The position numbers and the translations under genes were made by a program. From the NCBI GenBank assembly GCA_050735975.1, contig JBOHVS010000319.1, positions 1 to 23,720 of the forward strand: a stretch of DNA of 23,720 nt, given 5' to 3'. Source of the stretch: DATMBL01 sp050735975. GTDB lineage: Bacteria; Desulfobacterota; Binatia; UBA9968. The notes under the pieces are model-generated. The model saw only the letters and a list, made by a program, of their open reading frames with translations. It was not told the DNA's origin and searched no databases. Below are positions 6,427-14,552 of the stretch, one piece after another (the stretch's first letter is position 1; the number at the start of each line of letters is the position of its first letter).

Positions 6427-9171
6427 TTATCCTCTGCCAACGTGCGACGCTTCCCGCCCGGATTGGCTCGGCGCGATTCGTCGTATGACGGGAATTCGCT
6501 CGTAGGCCTCGACCACGTCGCCCTGCTTGATATCTTGAAAGCCTTCGACCGAGAGACCGCATTCATACCCCGCAGTCACTTCACGAACATCATCTTTGAA
6601 TCGCCTCAGGCTCCCGAGTTTACCTTCATGGACGACCACCTGATCTCGCAAAAGCCGAATCAAATTACCACGCTGTACCTTCCCCTCTGTTACGTAGCAA
6701 CCTGCGATCGTGCCGGCGCCTTGAATGTTGAAAATCTGCCGAATCTCGACGCGGCCATGAACCTGCTCGCGGTATGTCGGTTCAAGCATGCCTTCCATTG
6801 CGGCTCGCACGTCCGCCACCGCCTCATAAATAACCGTGTAGAGCCGAACGTCTACTCCCTCCTGCGCGGCCAGAGCGGCGCCCTTGGATTCGGGTCGAAT
6901 GTTGAAGCCGATCACTATCGCGTTGGAAGCCGCCGCCAAGAGAATATCGCTCTCGGTGATTCCGCCTACCGAGCCGTGAATCACCCTGAGCTTCACTTCT
7001 GCCGTGGAGAGGCGGCTCAGCGCGTCGGTCAGAGCCTCTACGGACCCTTGCACGTCAGCCTTCAGCACCACCCGGAGTTCCTTCACGTCGCCGGCCTTGA
7101 TTTGAACGTATAGCTCTTCCAGCGAGACCTTGCTTGATTTGACCAATTCCGCCTCTCGTTGCTTGCTCTGGCGGTAGTCGGCGACCTGTCTGGCCTTCGA
7201 CTCATCCGCCACGGCGACAAAGGAATCACCGGCTTGAGGCACCCCTTGGAGGCCGAGAATTTCGACGGGCAACGAAGGGCGCGCCTGTTCGACCTTGCGA
7301 CCGCGGTCATCGATCATCGCCCGCGCCTTGCCATGAAAAACGCCGCAGACAAATGCGTCGCCGACACGCAGTGTTCCTTCCTGTACAAGAACCGTTGCTA
7401 CAGGGCCTCGCCCGCGATCCAGTTTCGCCTCAACGATAGTCCCACGCGCAAGTTTATCGGGATTGGCTTTAAGCTCCAGAATGTCCGATTGCAGCAACAG
7501 CATCTCGAGTAGATGTGGAATCCCCTCATGGGTTTTCGCCGATACCGGCGCGAATACCGTATCGCCACCCCAATCGTCCGAGACCAGACCATACTCAGAA
7601 AGCCCTCTCTTCACCCGCTCCAGGTTGGCGTCCGGCCTGTCGATCTTATTGATAGCCACGATGATCGGCACTTCGGCGGCACGGGCGTGATTGATCGCTT
7701 CTACGGTCTGCGGCATGACGCCGTCATCGGCCGCGACCACGAGCACAACAATATCAGTGACTTTGGCGCCCCGAGCCCGCATGGCGGTGAACGCCTCATG
7801 GCCCGGGGTGTCCAAAAACGTCACGCTGCGACCATCCACTTGAACGTGGTAAGCGCCGATATGCTGCGTAATGCCGCCGTGTTCCTGAGCCGTAACATTG
7901 GTGCTGCGGATGGCGTCGAGCAGCGAAGTTTTGCCGTGATCGACATGACCCATAATCGTGACGACCGGCGGTCTCGGTAGCAGCGCGCTCTCCTGTTCTT
8001 CGACCTGATGCTCGACCTCCAGCGCCCCCTCCACATCGAACGCGACGTTTTCCACCTGATGGTCGAAGTCGGCCGCTACAAGGGTCGCCGTATCAGAATC
8101 CAATACCTGATTGATGGTGGCCATCATGCCCAAGCCCATCAACTTTTTGATCACTTCGCCCGCTTTGATACCCATCTCCCTGGCCAGGTCACCCACGGTG
8201 ATTACTTCGGAGATCTTGATCACGCGCTTGCTTGCCCTTGGGACTGTGATCTCGGTCTTTCTTTGTTCTTTTCCTGGGAGCGCCCTCTTTTTCTTGGGAA
8301 TACGCCCCGAGCGCAACTCCTTTTCCCGGAACTCCAATACGTCTTGCTTCTTAACGACGCGCTTTTTATGCCTCCCTACTTTGGCTGGCTTTTCCTCCTC
8401 GCCCGCGGGCTTCTCTTTATCAACGTCACGAGCCGGCTTGGCGGCTTCCGCGCCCGCGATCACAGGCGTGGCCGGTTGGCCGGGAAGAGGCCTTCGACCA
8501 GAAGGAGGAGCCGCCGGTGCAGGTTGAACCGTCCGTTTGAGATCGATGCGACCCAAGATAACCGCGCCGCGCGACCCTTCCGGTGCCGGCGCCGGTTTCG
8601 CCTCCGGCGGAGCGGGAACGGGCACCGGCTCGGCCTCCTTGGGTTGTGCTGGCGCGGTCTCTTCTTCCGGCGCAGCTTCCCCGTTTGTGCGAGCAGCCTC
8701 GTCAAAGGGCGCTTCGAATTCGGGGGCGCCGGGCGGCAATACCTCATCAAAGAATGGTTCCGCTTGAGACGTGACTTCCCCTATTCCCGCCGGTTCCTCC
8801 GCAGCAGCGGCGGTAACTTCAACTTCCGGCTGAAGCTTTTCGGCAGGTGTTGTGACTTCGGTGCGGCTCGTTCGGCGACGGATAACGTTGGTTCGCACAC
8901 GGCGCTCAACCACGGTTTCTCTTGCCTGGATCTCCCCCGCGCCTTCATCTTCGGCTCTTACCATCCGATCGACAACGACTTTTTCCTCACCTACATGGAC
9001 CCGGGGCCTTTCCGGCGCCGCCAAAACCGCACGGATTCGGGCTACTTCTTCGTCTTCTAAGGAACTCTGGGCTTTGCGCCCCCTCATCCCCATTTTCTCA
9101 AGCTGGGCAATGAGATCCTTGGTATCGATCCCTAGTTCCTTCGCCAGCAGATGGACTCGTGTCTTTCCCAT
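6427..9171 (-). CDS. infB: Translation initiation factor IF-2
   Basis: This 914-aa GTPase places initiator fMet-tRNA on the 30S subunit and promotes subunit joining. An IF2_N domain is at about 1-50 and a long Pro/Ala/Glu-rich linker runs to about 300. A second IF2_N-like domain (ITVGDLAREMGIKAGEVIKKLM) lies at about 324-375. The G domain has G1 GHVDHGKT (408-415), the GGITQHIGAYH switch region, G3 DTPGHEAF (454-461) and G4 NKID (508-511). C-terminal beta-barrel domains complete the protein. GGGAG sits 7 nt before the ATG, and the stop of ylxR lies three bases upstream of it. The long acidic, low-complexity linker is normal for the family. Confidence 0.98.
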   Translation of the reverse strand: MGKTRVHLLAKELGIDTKDLIAQLEKMGMRGRKAQSSLEDEEVARIRAVLAAPERPRVHVGEEKVVVDRMVRAEDEGAGEIQARETVVERRVRTNVIRRRTSRTEVTTPAEKLQPEVEVTAAAAEEPAGIGEVTSQAEPFFDEVLPPGAPEFEAPFDEAARTNGEAAPEEETAPAQPKEAEPVPVPAPPEAKPAPAPEGSRGAVILGRIDLKRTVQPAPAAPPSGRRPLPGQPATPVIAGAEAAKPARDVDKEKPAGEEEKPAKVGRHKKRVVKKQDVLEFREKELRSGRIPKKKRALPGKEQRKTEITVPRASKRVIKISEVITVGDLAREMGIKAGEVIKKLMGLGMMATINQVLDSDTATLVAADFDHQVENVAFDVEGALEVEHQVEEQESALLPRPPVVTIMGHVDHGKTSLLDAIRSTNVTAQEHGGITQHIGAYHVQVDGRSVTFLDTPGHEAFTAMRARGAKVTDIVVLVVAADDGVMPQTVEAINHARAAEVPIIVAINKIDRPDANLERVKRGLSEYGLVSDDWGGDTVFAPVSAKTHEGIPHLLEMLLLQSDILELKANPDKLARGTIVEAKLDRGRGPVATVLVQEGTLRVGDAFVCGVFHGKARAMIDDRGRKVEQARPSLPVEILGLQGVPQAGDSFVAVADESKARQVADYRQSKQREAELVKSSKVSLEELYVQIKAGDVKELRVVLKADVQGSVEALTDALSRLSTAEVKLRVIHGSVGGITESDILLAAASNAIVIGFNIRPESKGAALAAQEGVDVRLYTVIYEAVADVRAAMEGMLEPTYREQVHGRVEIRQIFNIQGAGTIAGCYVTEGKVQRGNLIRLLRDQVVVHEGKLGSLRRFKDDVREVTAGYECGLSVEGFQDIKQGDVVEAYERIPVIRRIAPSQSGREASHVGRG

Positions 9172-9174
9172 CTC

Positions 9175-9447
9175 TTACTCCCAGTGTCGCTCGCTTAACT
9201 CGTTTACCAGTTTTTCCTTTGCGTCCTTGGCGATTTCGGCGCGAAACGCTCTATAGTGGCTCCTTCTCTTGAGAAATGCTTGCCAGCAGTCTCGCGCGGC
9301 GTGAAGATAGCCGCCCCGACCATCCAACCGATCGATTTCCAGTTCACCATCGCTTTTCATGACCACCCGAACCAGCTTGCCTTGATCGTCACTTCGACCG
9401 CATCCTAAACAGGTTCGCTGTGGTCGGTGCCCCCGCTTCTTTGCCAC
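9175..9447 (-). CDS. ylxR: YlxR family (DUF448) nucleic-acid-binding protein
   Basis: This 90-aa basic protein has the YlxR signature RTCLGCG near residues 11-17, followed by KLVRVV and the DGRGGYLHAARDCWQAFLKRR block that ends the fold. It sits between nusA and infB, its standard place. The family is thought to bind RNA or DNA, and members have been tied to RNase P or gene regulation; the function here is not shown. The GTG start has AAGGTG 6 nt upstream and lies 19 nt after the nusA stop. Confidence 0.9.
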   Translation of the reverse strand: MAKKRGHRPQRTCLGCGRSDDQGKLVRVVMKSDGELEIDRLDGRGGYLHAARDCWQAFLKRRSHYRAFRAEIAKDAKEKLVNELSERHWE

Positions 9448-9466
9448 GCGTCACCTTCGCAGGCCA

Positions 9467-10846
9467 CTAAGAGTCCTGAGTCTCTTTCACCGAGCCTTCC
9501 TCTGCAGGCGCGGCATCTGCCGCCGGTTCTTGCGCGTTGGCTTTTTCCTCTTCTGCCTTGGCTTTTTCCTCTTCTGCTTTGGCTTTTTCCTCTTCTTCTT
9601 TGCGCCGTTTTTCGGCTACATATTCTTTGGCTGATTTATGCAATGCTTCAGCCTTGTCCTTACTGATTCCCTCGACATCCTGAATTTCATCCAACTCGCT
9701 GTCCGCGACCTCCTCCGCCGACTTGAATCCGGCCTGGTATAGCAACTCGGCCGACAGATCGTTGATACCGGGAATCGCGCCGATAGACTGGCGGGCCCGT
9801 CGCGTTTCCTCTTCGGCCTCGGCTTCACTTCGAACGTCGATGCGCCATGTAGTTAAGCGCGAAGCCAAGCGAACGTTTTGCCCTTTCTTGCCGATGGCGA
9901 GAGAGAGTTGGTCATCCGGGACGATAACCTCCATGCTATGCTCGTCGTCGTCGATGATGATCTTCGAAACTTTCGCCGGCGCCAGCGCGCGGCATACATA
10001 TTCCGCCTGGTCCGGTATCCAGTGAACGATATCGATCTTCTCACCGCGCAACTCCTGCACAACGGATTGTACGCGGGTGCCTTTCATGCCGACGCAGGCG
10101 CCCACCGGATCGACGTCAGGGTCATTCGATATGACCGCAATTTTTGCCCGCCCGCCGGGTTCGCGAGCCGCTCCCTTGATCTCGACAATGCCTTCGTAGA
10201 TTTCGGGCACCTCCTGCTCGAAGAGCTTGATCAACATTCCAGGGTGGGTCCGTGACAGAACGATCTGCGGACCGCGGCTGGTGATGTCCACGCTCACAAT
10301 GTAGGCGCGAATCCGGTCTCCTTGCCGATAGCGTTCGCGAGGCACCTGCTCTTTCTCGGGCAAAATCGCGTCGGTGCGGCCAAGATTGACGATGATGTTT
10401 CTCTTTTCGAACCGCTGGACGATGCCGTTTACGAGTTGGCCTTCTCGTCCTTTGAATTCGTTATAGATGATCTCTCGCTCAGCGTCGCGAACCCTTTGCA
10501 CGATGTTTTGCTTCGCTGCCTGGGCGGCAATGCGGCCGAACATGCTCGAATCCAGCTTGGATAGCAATTCGTCGCCGACTTCGGCGTCCGGATCAAGGGT
10601 GTCCCTCGCCTCATCCAAAGTGATTTCAACAGCCGGATCATTGACCGTCTCGACCACCGTCTTGGCCTCGAACAGCTCAACTTCGCCGATCTCCGGGTTG
10701 AACTGGGCTTCGATCTTCCGTTGGTGGCCGAAGGTCTTCTTGGCGGCGGAGATCATGGCGTTTTCCAGGGCGCTGATCAGAATCGTTTTGTCGATGCCCT
10801 TCTCCTTGCTCACCTGTTCAATGACGCGATTGAGGTCTTGCTGCAT
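9467..10846 (-). CDS. nusA: Transcription termination/antitermination factor NusA
   Basis: This 459-aa protein modulates RNA polymerase pausing, termination and antitermination. Domains in order are the polymerase-binding N-terminal domain (1-135), S1 (138-200), KH1 with GMKG (253-256), KH2 with GKKG (319-322), and a helix-hairpin-helix unit at about 355-410. A charged Lys/Glu/Ala tail follows. The tail contains a 7-residue repeat encoded by three 21-bp units. I chose the ATG at 10846: GGAG lies 8 nt upstream, and it follows the rimP stop by one base (TAA T ATG). A GTG at 10855 lies too close to that SD. Confidence 0.97.
   Translation of the reverse strand: MQQDLNRVIEQVSKEKGIDKTILISALENAMISAAKKTFGHQRKIEAQFNPEIGEVELFEAKTVVETVNDPAVEITLDEARDTLDPDAEVGDELLSKLDSSMFGRIAAQAAKQNIVQRVRDAEREIIYNEFKGREGQLVNGIVQRFEKRNIIVNLGRTDAILPEKEQVPRERYRQGDRIRAYIVSVDITSRGPQIVLSRTHPGMLIKLFEQEVPEIYEGIVEIKGAAREPGGRAKIAVISNDPDVDPVGACVGMKGTRVQSVVQELRGEKIDIVHWIPDQAEYVCRALAPAKVSKIIIDDDEHSMEVIVPDDQLSLAIGKKGQNVRLASRLTTWRIDVRSEAEAEEETRRARQSIGAIPGINDLSAELLYQAGFKSAEEVADSELDEIQDVEGISKDKAEALHKSAKEYVAEKRRKEEEEKAKAEEEKAKAEEEKANAQEPAADAAPAEEGSVKETQDS
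9541..9603. repeat. 21-bp tandem repeat, three copies, in the nusA 3' end
   Basis: Units at 9541-9561, 9562-9582 and 9583-9603 differ by only a few bases. They keep the nusA frame and encode repeats of the type KAKAEEE in the charged C-terminal tail. Copy number may vary between strains by slippage without breaking the frame. Confidence 0.85.
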
Positions 10847-10847
10847 A

Positions 10848-11315
10848 TTACGCACTCCAGTCGTGCTCGTAATTCGACTTCTCGATCATGGAAAATGAAA
10901 TTTGATAAAGCGTGCCGTCTTGCATTAACGCGATCCTGCCTTCGGAAACTTCCTGGAGAATACCCAAGAAAGACCGCCTGCCGCCGATCATTTCGCGGGT
11001 CCGGACCCGAATCCGTTTGCCCACGAATCGCGCGAAGTGTTGCGGTTTCTTGAGGAGTCGATTGATTCCCGGCGAGGAAACTTCCAGGGTGTAGGCGCCT
11101 TCGATGGTGTCCCGAGTGTCCAGCAAATCGCTGAGCTGCCTGCTAACTCGGCTTAAATCATCGACATTGGCCCCTCCCTCTTTATCCAAATAGAGCCGCA
11201 GAACCCTCCCGCCTCTACTTCCCTCGCGCCTGAACTCGATATCGACAATTTCCATTCCTTCCATCTCAGCTAAAGGGGTCGCGAGCTCCCATATTCGAGC
11301 AACTGTCGCATCCAT
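10848..11315 (-). CDS. rimP: Ribosome maturation factor RimP
   Basis: This 155-aa protein is needed for 30S subunit maturation. It has the family N-terminal domain with EMEGMEIVDIEFRREG and RVLRLYLDKEGG, the DDLSRVSRQLSDLLD segment, and the hallmark YTLEVSSPGINRLLKKPQHFARFVG. An SH3-like C-terminal domain follows. I start it at the ATG at 11315, with GCGGA about 7 nt upstream. A start at 11360 would lie inside the leader terminator and add a Phe/Trp-rich, non-family N-terminus. It is the first gene of the operon. Confidence 0.94.
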   Translation of the reverse strand: MDATVARIWELATPLAEMEGMEIVDIEFRREGSRGGRVLRLYLDKEGGANVDDLSRVSRQLSDLLDTRDTIEGAYTLEVSSPGINRLLKKPQHFARFVGKRIRVRTREMIGGRRSFLGILQEVSEGRIALMQDGTLYQISFSMIEKSNYEHDWSA

Positions 11316-11340
11316 GCTTTTCCGCCAAAACCAAGTCCCA

Positions 11341-11370
11341 AAAACAAAAAAAGCGGGCAAAGCCCACTTT
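11341..11370 (-). terminator. Intrinsic terminator in the rimP leader (likely attenuator)
   Basis: On the minus strand, GTGGGC (complement of 11362-11367) pairs with GCCCGC (complement of 11353-11358) around a 3-nt loop. A/T pairs extend the stem, and seven T, a G and then four or more T follow. It lies 25-55 bases upstream of the rimP ATG, with no gene ahead of it on that strand, so it would stop the operon's own transcript. Premature terminators ahead of rimP-nusA operons are known in several proteobacteria and are thought to allow feedback or antitermination. Confidence 0.78.
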
Positions 11371-11443
11371 GGTATAAACTACTAAAGTGTAGGATTTTTC
11401 TATCACAGTGGATATTGCCAATGCAAGCTCCGCTGCTTTTCAT

Positions 11444-11466
11444 CGGGGGGCTTTATTTGCTATGAT
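11444..11466 (+). promoter_or_regulatory. Candidate extended -10 promoter for the histidine kinase gene
   Basis: TATGAT at 11461-11466 is preceded by TGC, giving an extended -10 element one base from consensus. The -35 position (11438-11443, TTTCAT) is poor, as is common with extended -10 promoters. The start site would be near 11473, about 27 nt before the kinase ATG at 11500. Confidence 0.45.
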
Positions 11467-11499
11467 TCTCGCGGCCTTAAATACTCGCGCATCAAAGCC

Positions 11500-12597
11500 A
11501 TGGGTGCTCACGACCAACACCCCGTCCCACAAATCTCCTGGAAGCAGATTCTTACCAGCTTGGAAGACGGGGTCATAACAGTGGATCTCCAAGGCGAGGT
11601 GGCCTTTTTCAACGAAGCCGCGGAGGTTTTAACGGATATCTCTGCGCGGCAAGCCTTGCAGCAATCCTTTATGGGTCTTTTTAGAAACGAACCCTGGCTG
11701 ATCGAATTGCTGAAAAAGAGCGGTCCGCCACGCCACGAAAGTGTCCGCGGAGAAGGGGACATTGTCAGTCGTCGCGGAAGGAAATTGCCGATTAGCGCCA
11801 CAGCTTCTCCCTTGCAAGACGGCAATGGAAACTTTCTCGGCCATATTCTCCTCCTGCGCAACCTAAGTTATCGAAAGGAGCTGGAGGAAGATCTCAAACG
11901 CGCCGATCGTTTGGCGATGATGGGAACGGTTGCCGCCGGGCTGGCGCACGAGATCCGCAATCCGTTGGGAGGAATCAAGGGCTCGGCCCAGATGCTGCGG
12001 CGGGCGTTTGACAAAGATTCGCCCCTTGTCGAGTACACAAACATTATGGTCCGCGAGGTGGGCCGTGTAAATCAGCTGATTGAGCAGCTGCTCGATTTAT
12101 CGCGCCCGGCCGAGTTGAAGTTGGATCCGCTGAACATTCACGAAGTGCTCGAAGAGGTCCTGCTGCTGGAGGATCAAACGGTTGAAAGGCAAAACAAGAC
12201 GGTGACCAAACGCTTCGACCCGAGCCTCCCGCCGATTCGCGGCGATAAATCCAAGCTAACTCAAGTATTTCTTAATTTAATCAAGAATGCCTTCCAAGCC
12301 ATGCCCGAAGGCGGCATCCTCACGGTTACAACACGGGTGGAGACCGATTTTCATATTCGCGGCCAAGACGCCGAACGCAGCAAGTTGATTTGGGTGGACA
12401 TTGAAGATCAAGGAACCGGGATCAAAGAAGAAGATTTGCCGCATATTTTCTCGCCATATTTCACAACCAAGAACAACGGCACGGGCCTGGGTCTGGCGAC
12501 TTGTTACGGTATTATCAAAGAGCACGGTGGTTTAATTCGCGTGGAAAGCACTGAAGGAACGGGCGCGACTTTTCGGGTCTCGCTTATTGTGGCTTAA
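11500..12597 (+). CDS. Soluble PAS-domain sensor histidine kinase, NtrB-like
   Basis: This 365-aa kinase has no membrane segments, so it senses an internal signal. A PAS domain (about 14-120) begins with ILTSLEDGVITVDL. The HisKA helix carries AAGLAHEIRNPLGGIKG with the phospho-accepting H150. The HATPase domain has the N box NLIKNAF (259-265), G1 EDQGTGI (302-308), the F box IFSPYFTT and G2 GTGLGLA (327-333). Architecture and sequence match the NtrB/GlnL class, and the next gene, 5 nt downstream, is an NtrC-class regulator that is the obvious partner. No SD is seen before the ATG. No glnA or glnB is nearby, so a link to nitrogen is not proven. Confidence 0.9.
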   Translation: MGAHDQHPVPQISWKQILTSLEDGVITVDLQGEVAFFNEAAEVLTDISARQALQQSFMGLFRNEPWLIELLKKSGPPRHESVRGEGDIVSRRGRKLPISATASPLQDGNGNFLGHILLLRNLSYRKELEEDLKRADRLAMMGTVAAGLAHEIRNPLGGIKGSAQMLRRAFDKDSPLVEYTNIMVREVGRVNQLIEQLLDLSRPAELKLDPLNIHEVLEEVLLLEDQTVERQNKTVTKRFDPSLPPIRGDKSKLTQVFLNLIKNAFQAMPEGGILTVTTRVETDFHIRGQDAERSKLIWVDIEDQGTGIKEEDLPHIFSPYFTTKNNGTGLGLATCYGIIKEHGGLIRVESTEGTGATFRVSLIVA

Positions 12598-12602
12598 CTA
12601 AA

Positions 12603-14048
12603 ATGGATCAGGGAAAAATTCTCATCGTCGAGGACGAAGAGTCGCTGCGCTTCGTGCTCAAGAAAGCGCTTGAAGATGAAGGCTACTGGATACAGGCCGT
12701 GGCCAACGGAGCGGCGGCGCGCCAATCTTTGAGCGAGACGAATTTCGACGTTGCCTTGATGGACATCAAGTTACCGGATACCGACGGCCTGACCCTCCTC
12801 AAAGAATCCAAAGAAGGCGGCGCCGACACTTCAATGATCCTTATGACCGCGCAAAATACCATGCGCAACGCCATCGGCGCCATGAAGAACGGCGCCTTCG
12901 ACTACATCACCAAGCCGTTCGATCTCGAGGAAATGTTGGTGCTGGTGAAACGCGCCGTAGACAGCCGCAAGTTGACCCGTGATTTCCGCGAACTGAAGGA
13001 AGAGGTGAAGAAACGTTTCGAGCCCGGGGTCAACATTATCGGCACCAGCCTGAGTATGCAAAAGGTGTACAAGACCATAGGACAGGTTGTGGATACCCAG
13101 GCGACCATCTTGATCCAGGGCGAAAGCGGCAGCGGCAAGGAGCTGGTCGCCAAGACGATTCATTACAACTCTCCCCGTTGGAACCAGCCTTTTGTCGCGA
13201 TTAATTGCGCCGCCATTCCGAGGGATTTGCTTGAAAGCGAGCTCTTCGGCCACGAAAAAGGCGCCTTCACCGGCGCACTCGACCGGCGCATAGGAAAATT
13301 CGAGCTGGCCGAGGGCGGAACGCTCTTTCTCGATGAGGTCGCCGACATTCCCCTGGAACTGCAAACGAAGTTGTTAAGAGTCCTCCAGGAACACGACTAC
13401 AGCCGGGTCGGAGGGACAGTGGTTTTGACCGCCAACGTGCGCATCCTAGCGGCAACGAACCAGGACCTGGAAAGATCGGTCAAGGAGAGGCGATTTCGGG
13501 AGGATCTCTTTTTCCGTCTCAAGGTGATTCCCATCTATTTGCCGCCGCTGCGCGAGCGGCGGGGTGACATCCCTCTTTTGATCAGTTACTTCATCGAAAA
13601 GCTCAACCGCGAGATGGGTATTCAAGTCTCCGGCGTCTCCCCCGAGGCGCAGAAACTTTTGGAAGAACACTCTTGGCCGGGCAATGTTCGAGAACTGGAG
13701 AATACTCTCATACGGGGAGCGGTTCTTTCTTCCGGCCCAATCCTTTTTCCCAAAGATTTTGCCCTGCAAAACAAGCAGGCGCCGGCCAGTTTGGAAGTCG
13801 ATGAACTCTCGTTGGAAGAAGTGATCCATCATAAGCTGGAAGACTATTTCCGCAGAACCGAAGGAGTCGATATCGATAATCTCTACTCGTTGGTCATTGA
13901 AAGGGTCGAACGTCCTCTCATCGAGCTGACGTTAAAAAAGACCCGCGGAAATCAGATCCGCGCCGCGCAGATTCTCGGCATCAACCGCAACACCTTGCGG
14001 AAAAAAATCACCGATCTGCGCATTCAGGTAAAGAAGGAAGACGACTAA
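12603..14048 (+). CDS. NtrC-family sigma-54-dependent response regulator
   Basis: This 481-aa activator has a receiver domain (1-120) with D11/E12, phosphorylated D54 in ALMDIKLPD and K104 in YITKPFD. The AAA+ domain (about 145-375) has Walker A GESGSGKE (173-180), the sigma-54 contact loop GAFTGA (220-225), Walker B GTLFLDE (239-245) and the RFREDLFFRL region. A Fis-type helix-turn-helix near 450-475 (AAQILGINRNTLRKKI) binds enhancer DNA. It should be phosphorylated by the upstream kinase and open promoters bound by sigma-54. I found no convincing -24/-12 promoter in this window, so its targets lie elsewhere. The gene's stop codon is part of the inverted repeat starting at 14045. Confidence 0.95.
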   Translation: MDQGKILIVEDEESLRFVLKKALEDEGYWIQAVANGAAARQSLSETNFDVALMDIKLPDTDGLTLLKESKEGGADTSMILMTAQNTMRNAIGAMKNGAFDYITKPFDLEEMLVLVKRAVDSRKLTRDFRELKEEVKKRFEPGVNIIGTSLSMQKVYKTIGQVVDTQATILIQGESGSGKELVAKTIHYNSPRWNQPFVAINCAAIPRDLLESELFGHEKGAFTGALDRRIGKFELAEGGTLFLDEVADIPLELQTKLLRVLQEHDYSRVGGTVVLTANVRILAATNQDLERSVKERRFREDLFFRLKVIPIYLPPLRERRGDIPLLISYFIEKLNREMGIQVSGVSPEAQKLLEEHSWPGNVRELENTLIRGAVLSSGPILFPKDFALQNKQAPASLEVDELSLEEVIHHKLEDYFRRTEGVDIDNLYSLVIERVERPLIELTLKKTRGNQIRAAQILGINRNTLRKKITDLRIQVKKEDD

Positions 14049-14540
14049 CCCGGATTAGTTACCGACGATGGAGAAGCAGCGACACTATGTTCCGGCCATC
14101 GCGGGCGAGTCCCTTCCGGCCGCGGTCAATAAGCCTCTACCTTGTAGGCCGCCGCCCGATCCTCTCCAAAGGTGGTTATTCCAGCGGTCGGGGCCTGAGA
14201 GCAACCTCCACGTCCCTGTGACCGCGGCTTTCACGGCTCGCCCGCTCGGCAGAGGAAAGCCGGGACGATACGAAAGCCGGCGCACTGAGAGGGTACGGTG
14301 TCAAAGAGCAGGGACATCGGAGCAGAAAAGGCTGAGGCTAAGGGAGTTCGAAGTTCGAGGTTCGAAGGCTCTCAACCTAAGCCTCAACCTGAACCGCATT
14401 ATTCAGGGTACGGCAGCAAGGGGACTGTTCCCCCTCTCTTCGATCTCAGGCGGTTCGGTGCGATTGGGCGAGGCGTATTGCGCTGGCTTGAGGAGCGGCC
14501 CGGCTTTCTCACATGAAAGAGCATGAATAATCCGGGTTAG
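14045..14540. repeat. Element of about 0.5 kb bounded by 13-bp perfect inverted repeats; possible structured RNA or MITE-like insertion
   Basis: CTAACCCGGATTA (14045-14057) and its exact reverse complement (14528-14540) enclose about 470 bp with no credible gene. The left copy contains the stop codon of the NtrC-like gene, and the right copy runs into the thiE SD. Inside are a 10-bp perfect inverted repeat, GCCGCGGTCA (14119-14128) with its partner at 14219-14228, and smaller hairpins between them (14137-14147 and 14155-14192). There is also a CCGG stem at about 14261-14281 and a GGGGA/TCCCC hairpin at 14420-14433. Its right third is low-complexity sequence. I see no target-site duplication and no TPP riboswitch core. 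A 152-codon open frame across it has no SD or family features. Confidence 0.6.
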
Positions 14541-14552
14541 GAGGCCGCTCTG

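Noticed and set aside
6442..7113. 223-codon frame opposite the infB 3' end
   Set aside because: Its boundaries follow the infB codon pattern and the product shows no domain.
8008..9060. 350-codon open frame on the plus strand opposite infB
   Set aside because: It lies wholly antisense to the certain IF-2 gene, is very rich in Arg, Phe and Leu, and has no SD or recognisable domain; a GC-rich shadow frame.
14240..14290. RNase P-like GAGGAAAG string
   Set aside because: Only a short similarity; the other universal RNase P RNA segments are missing, so it is probably chance.
14068..14526. 152-codon frame inside the inverted-repeat element
   Set aside because: No SD, odd composition, and it runs through hairpins and low-complexity tracts; treated as non-coding.
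14058..14552. TPP riboswitch upstream of thiE
   Set aside because: CTGAGA-like strings occur, but the ACCTGATC...GCCAGCG core and the expected spacing are absent.
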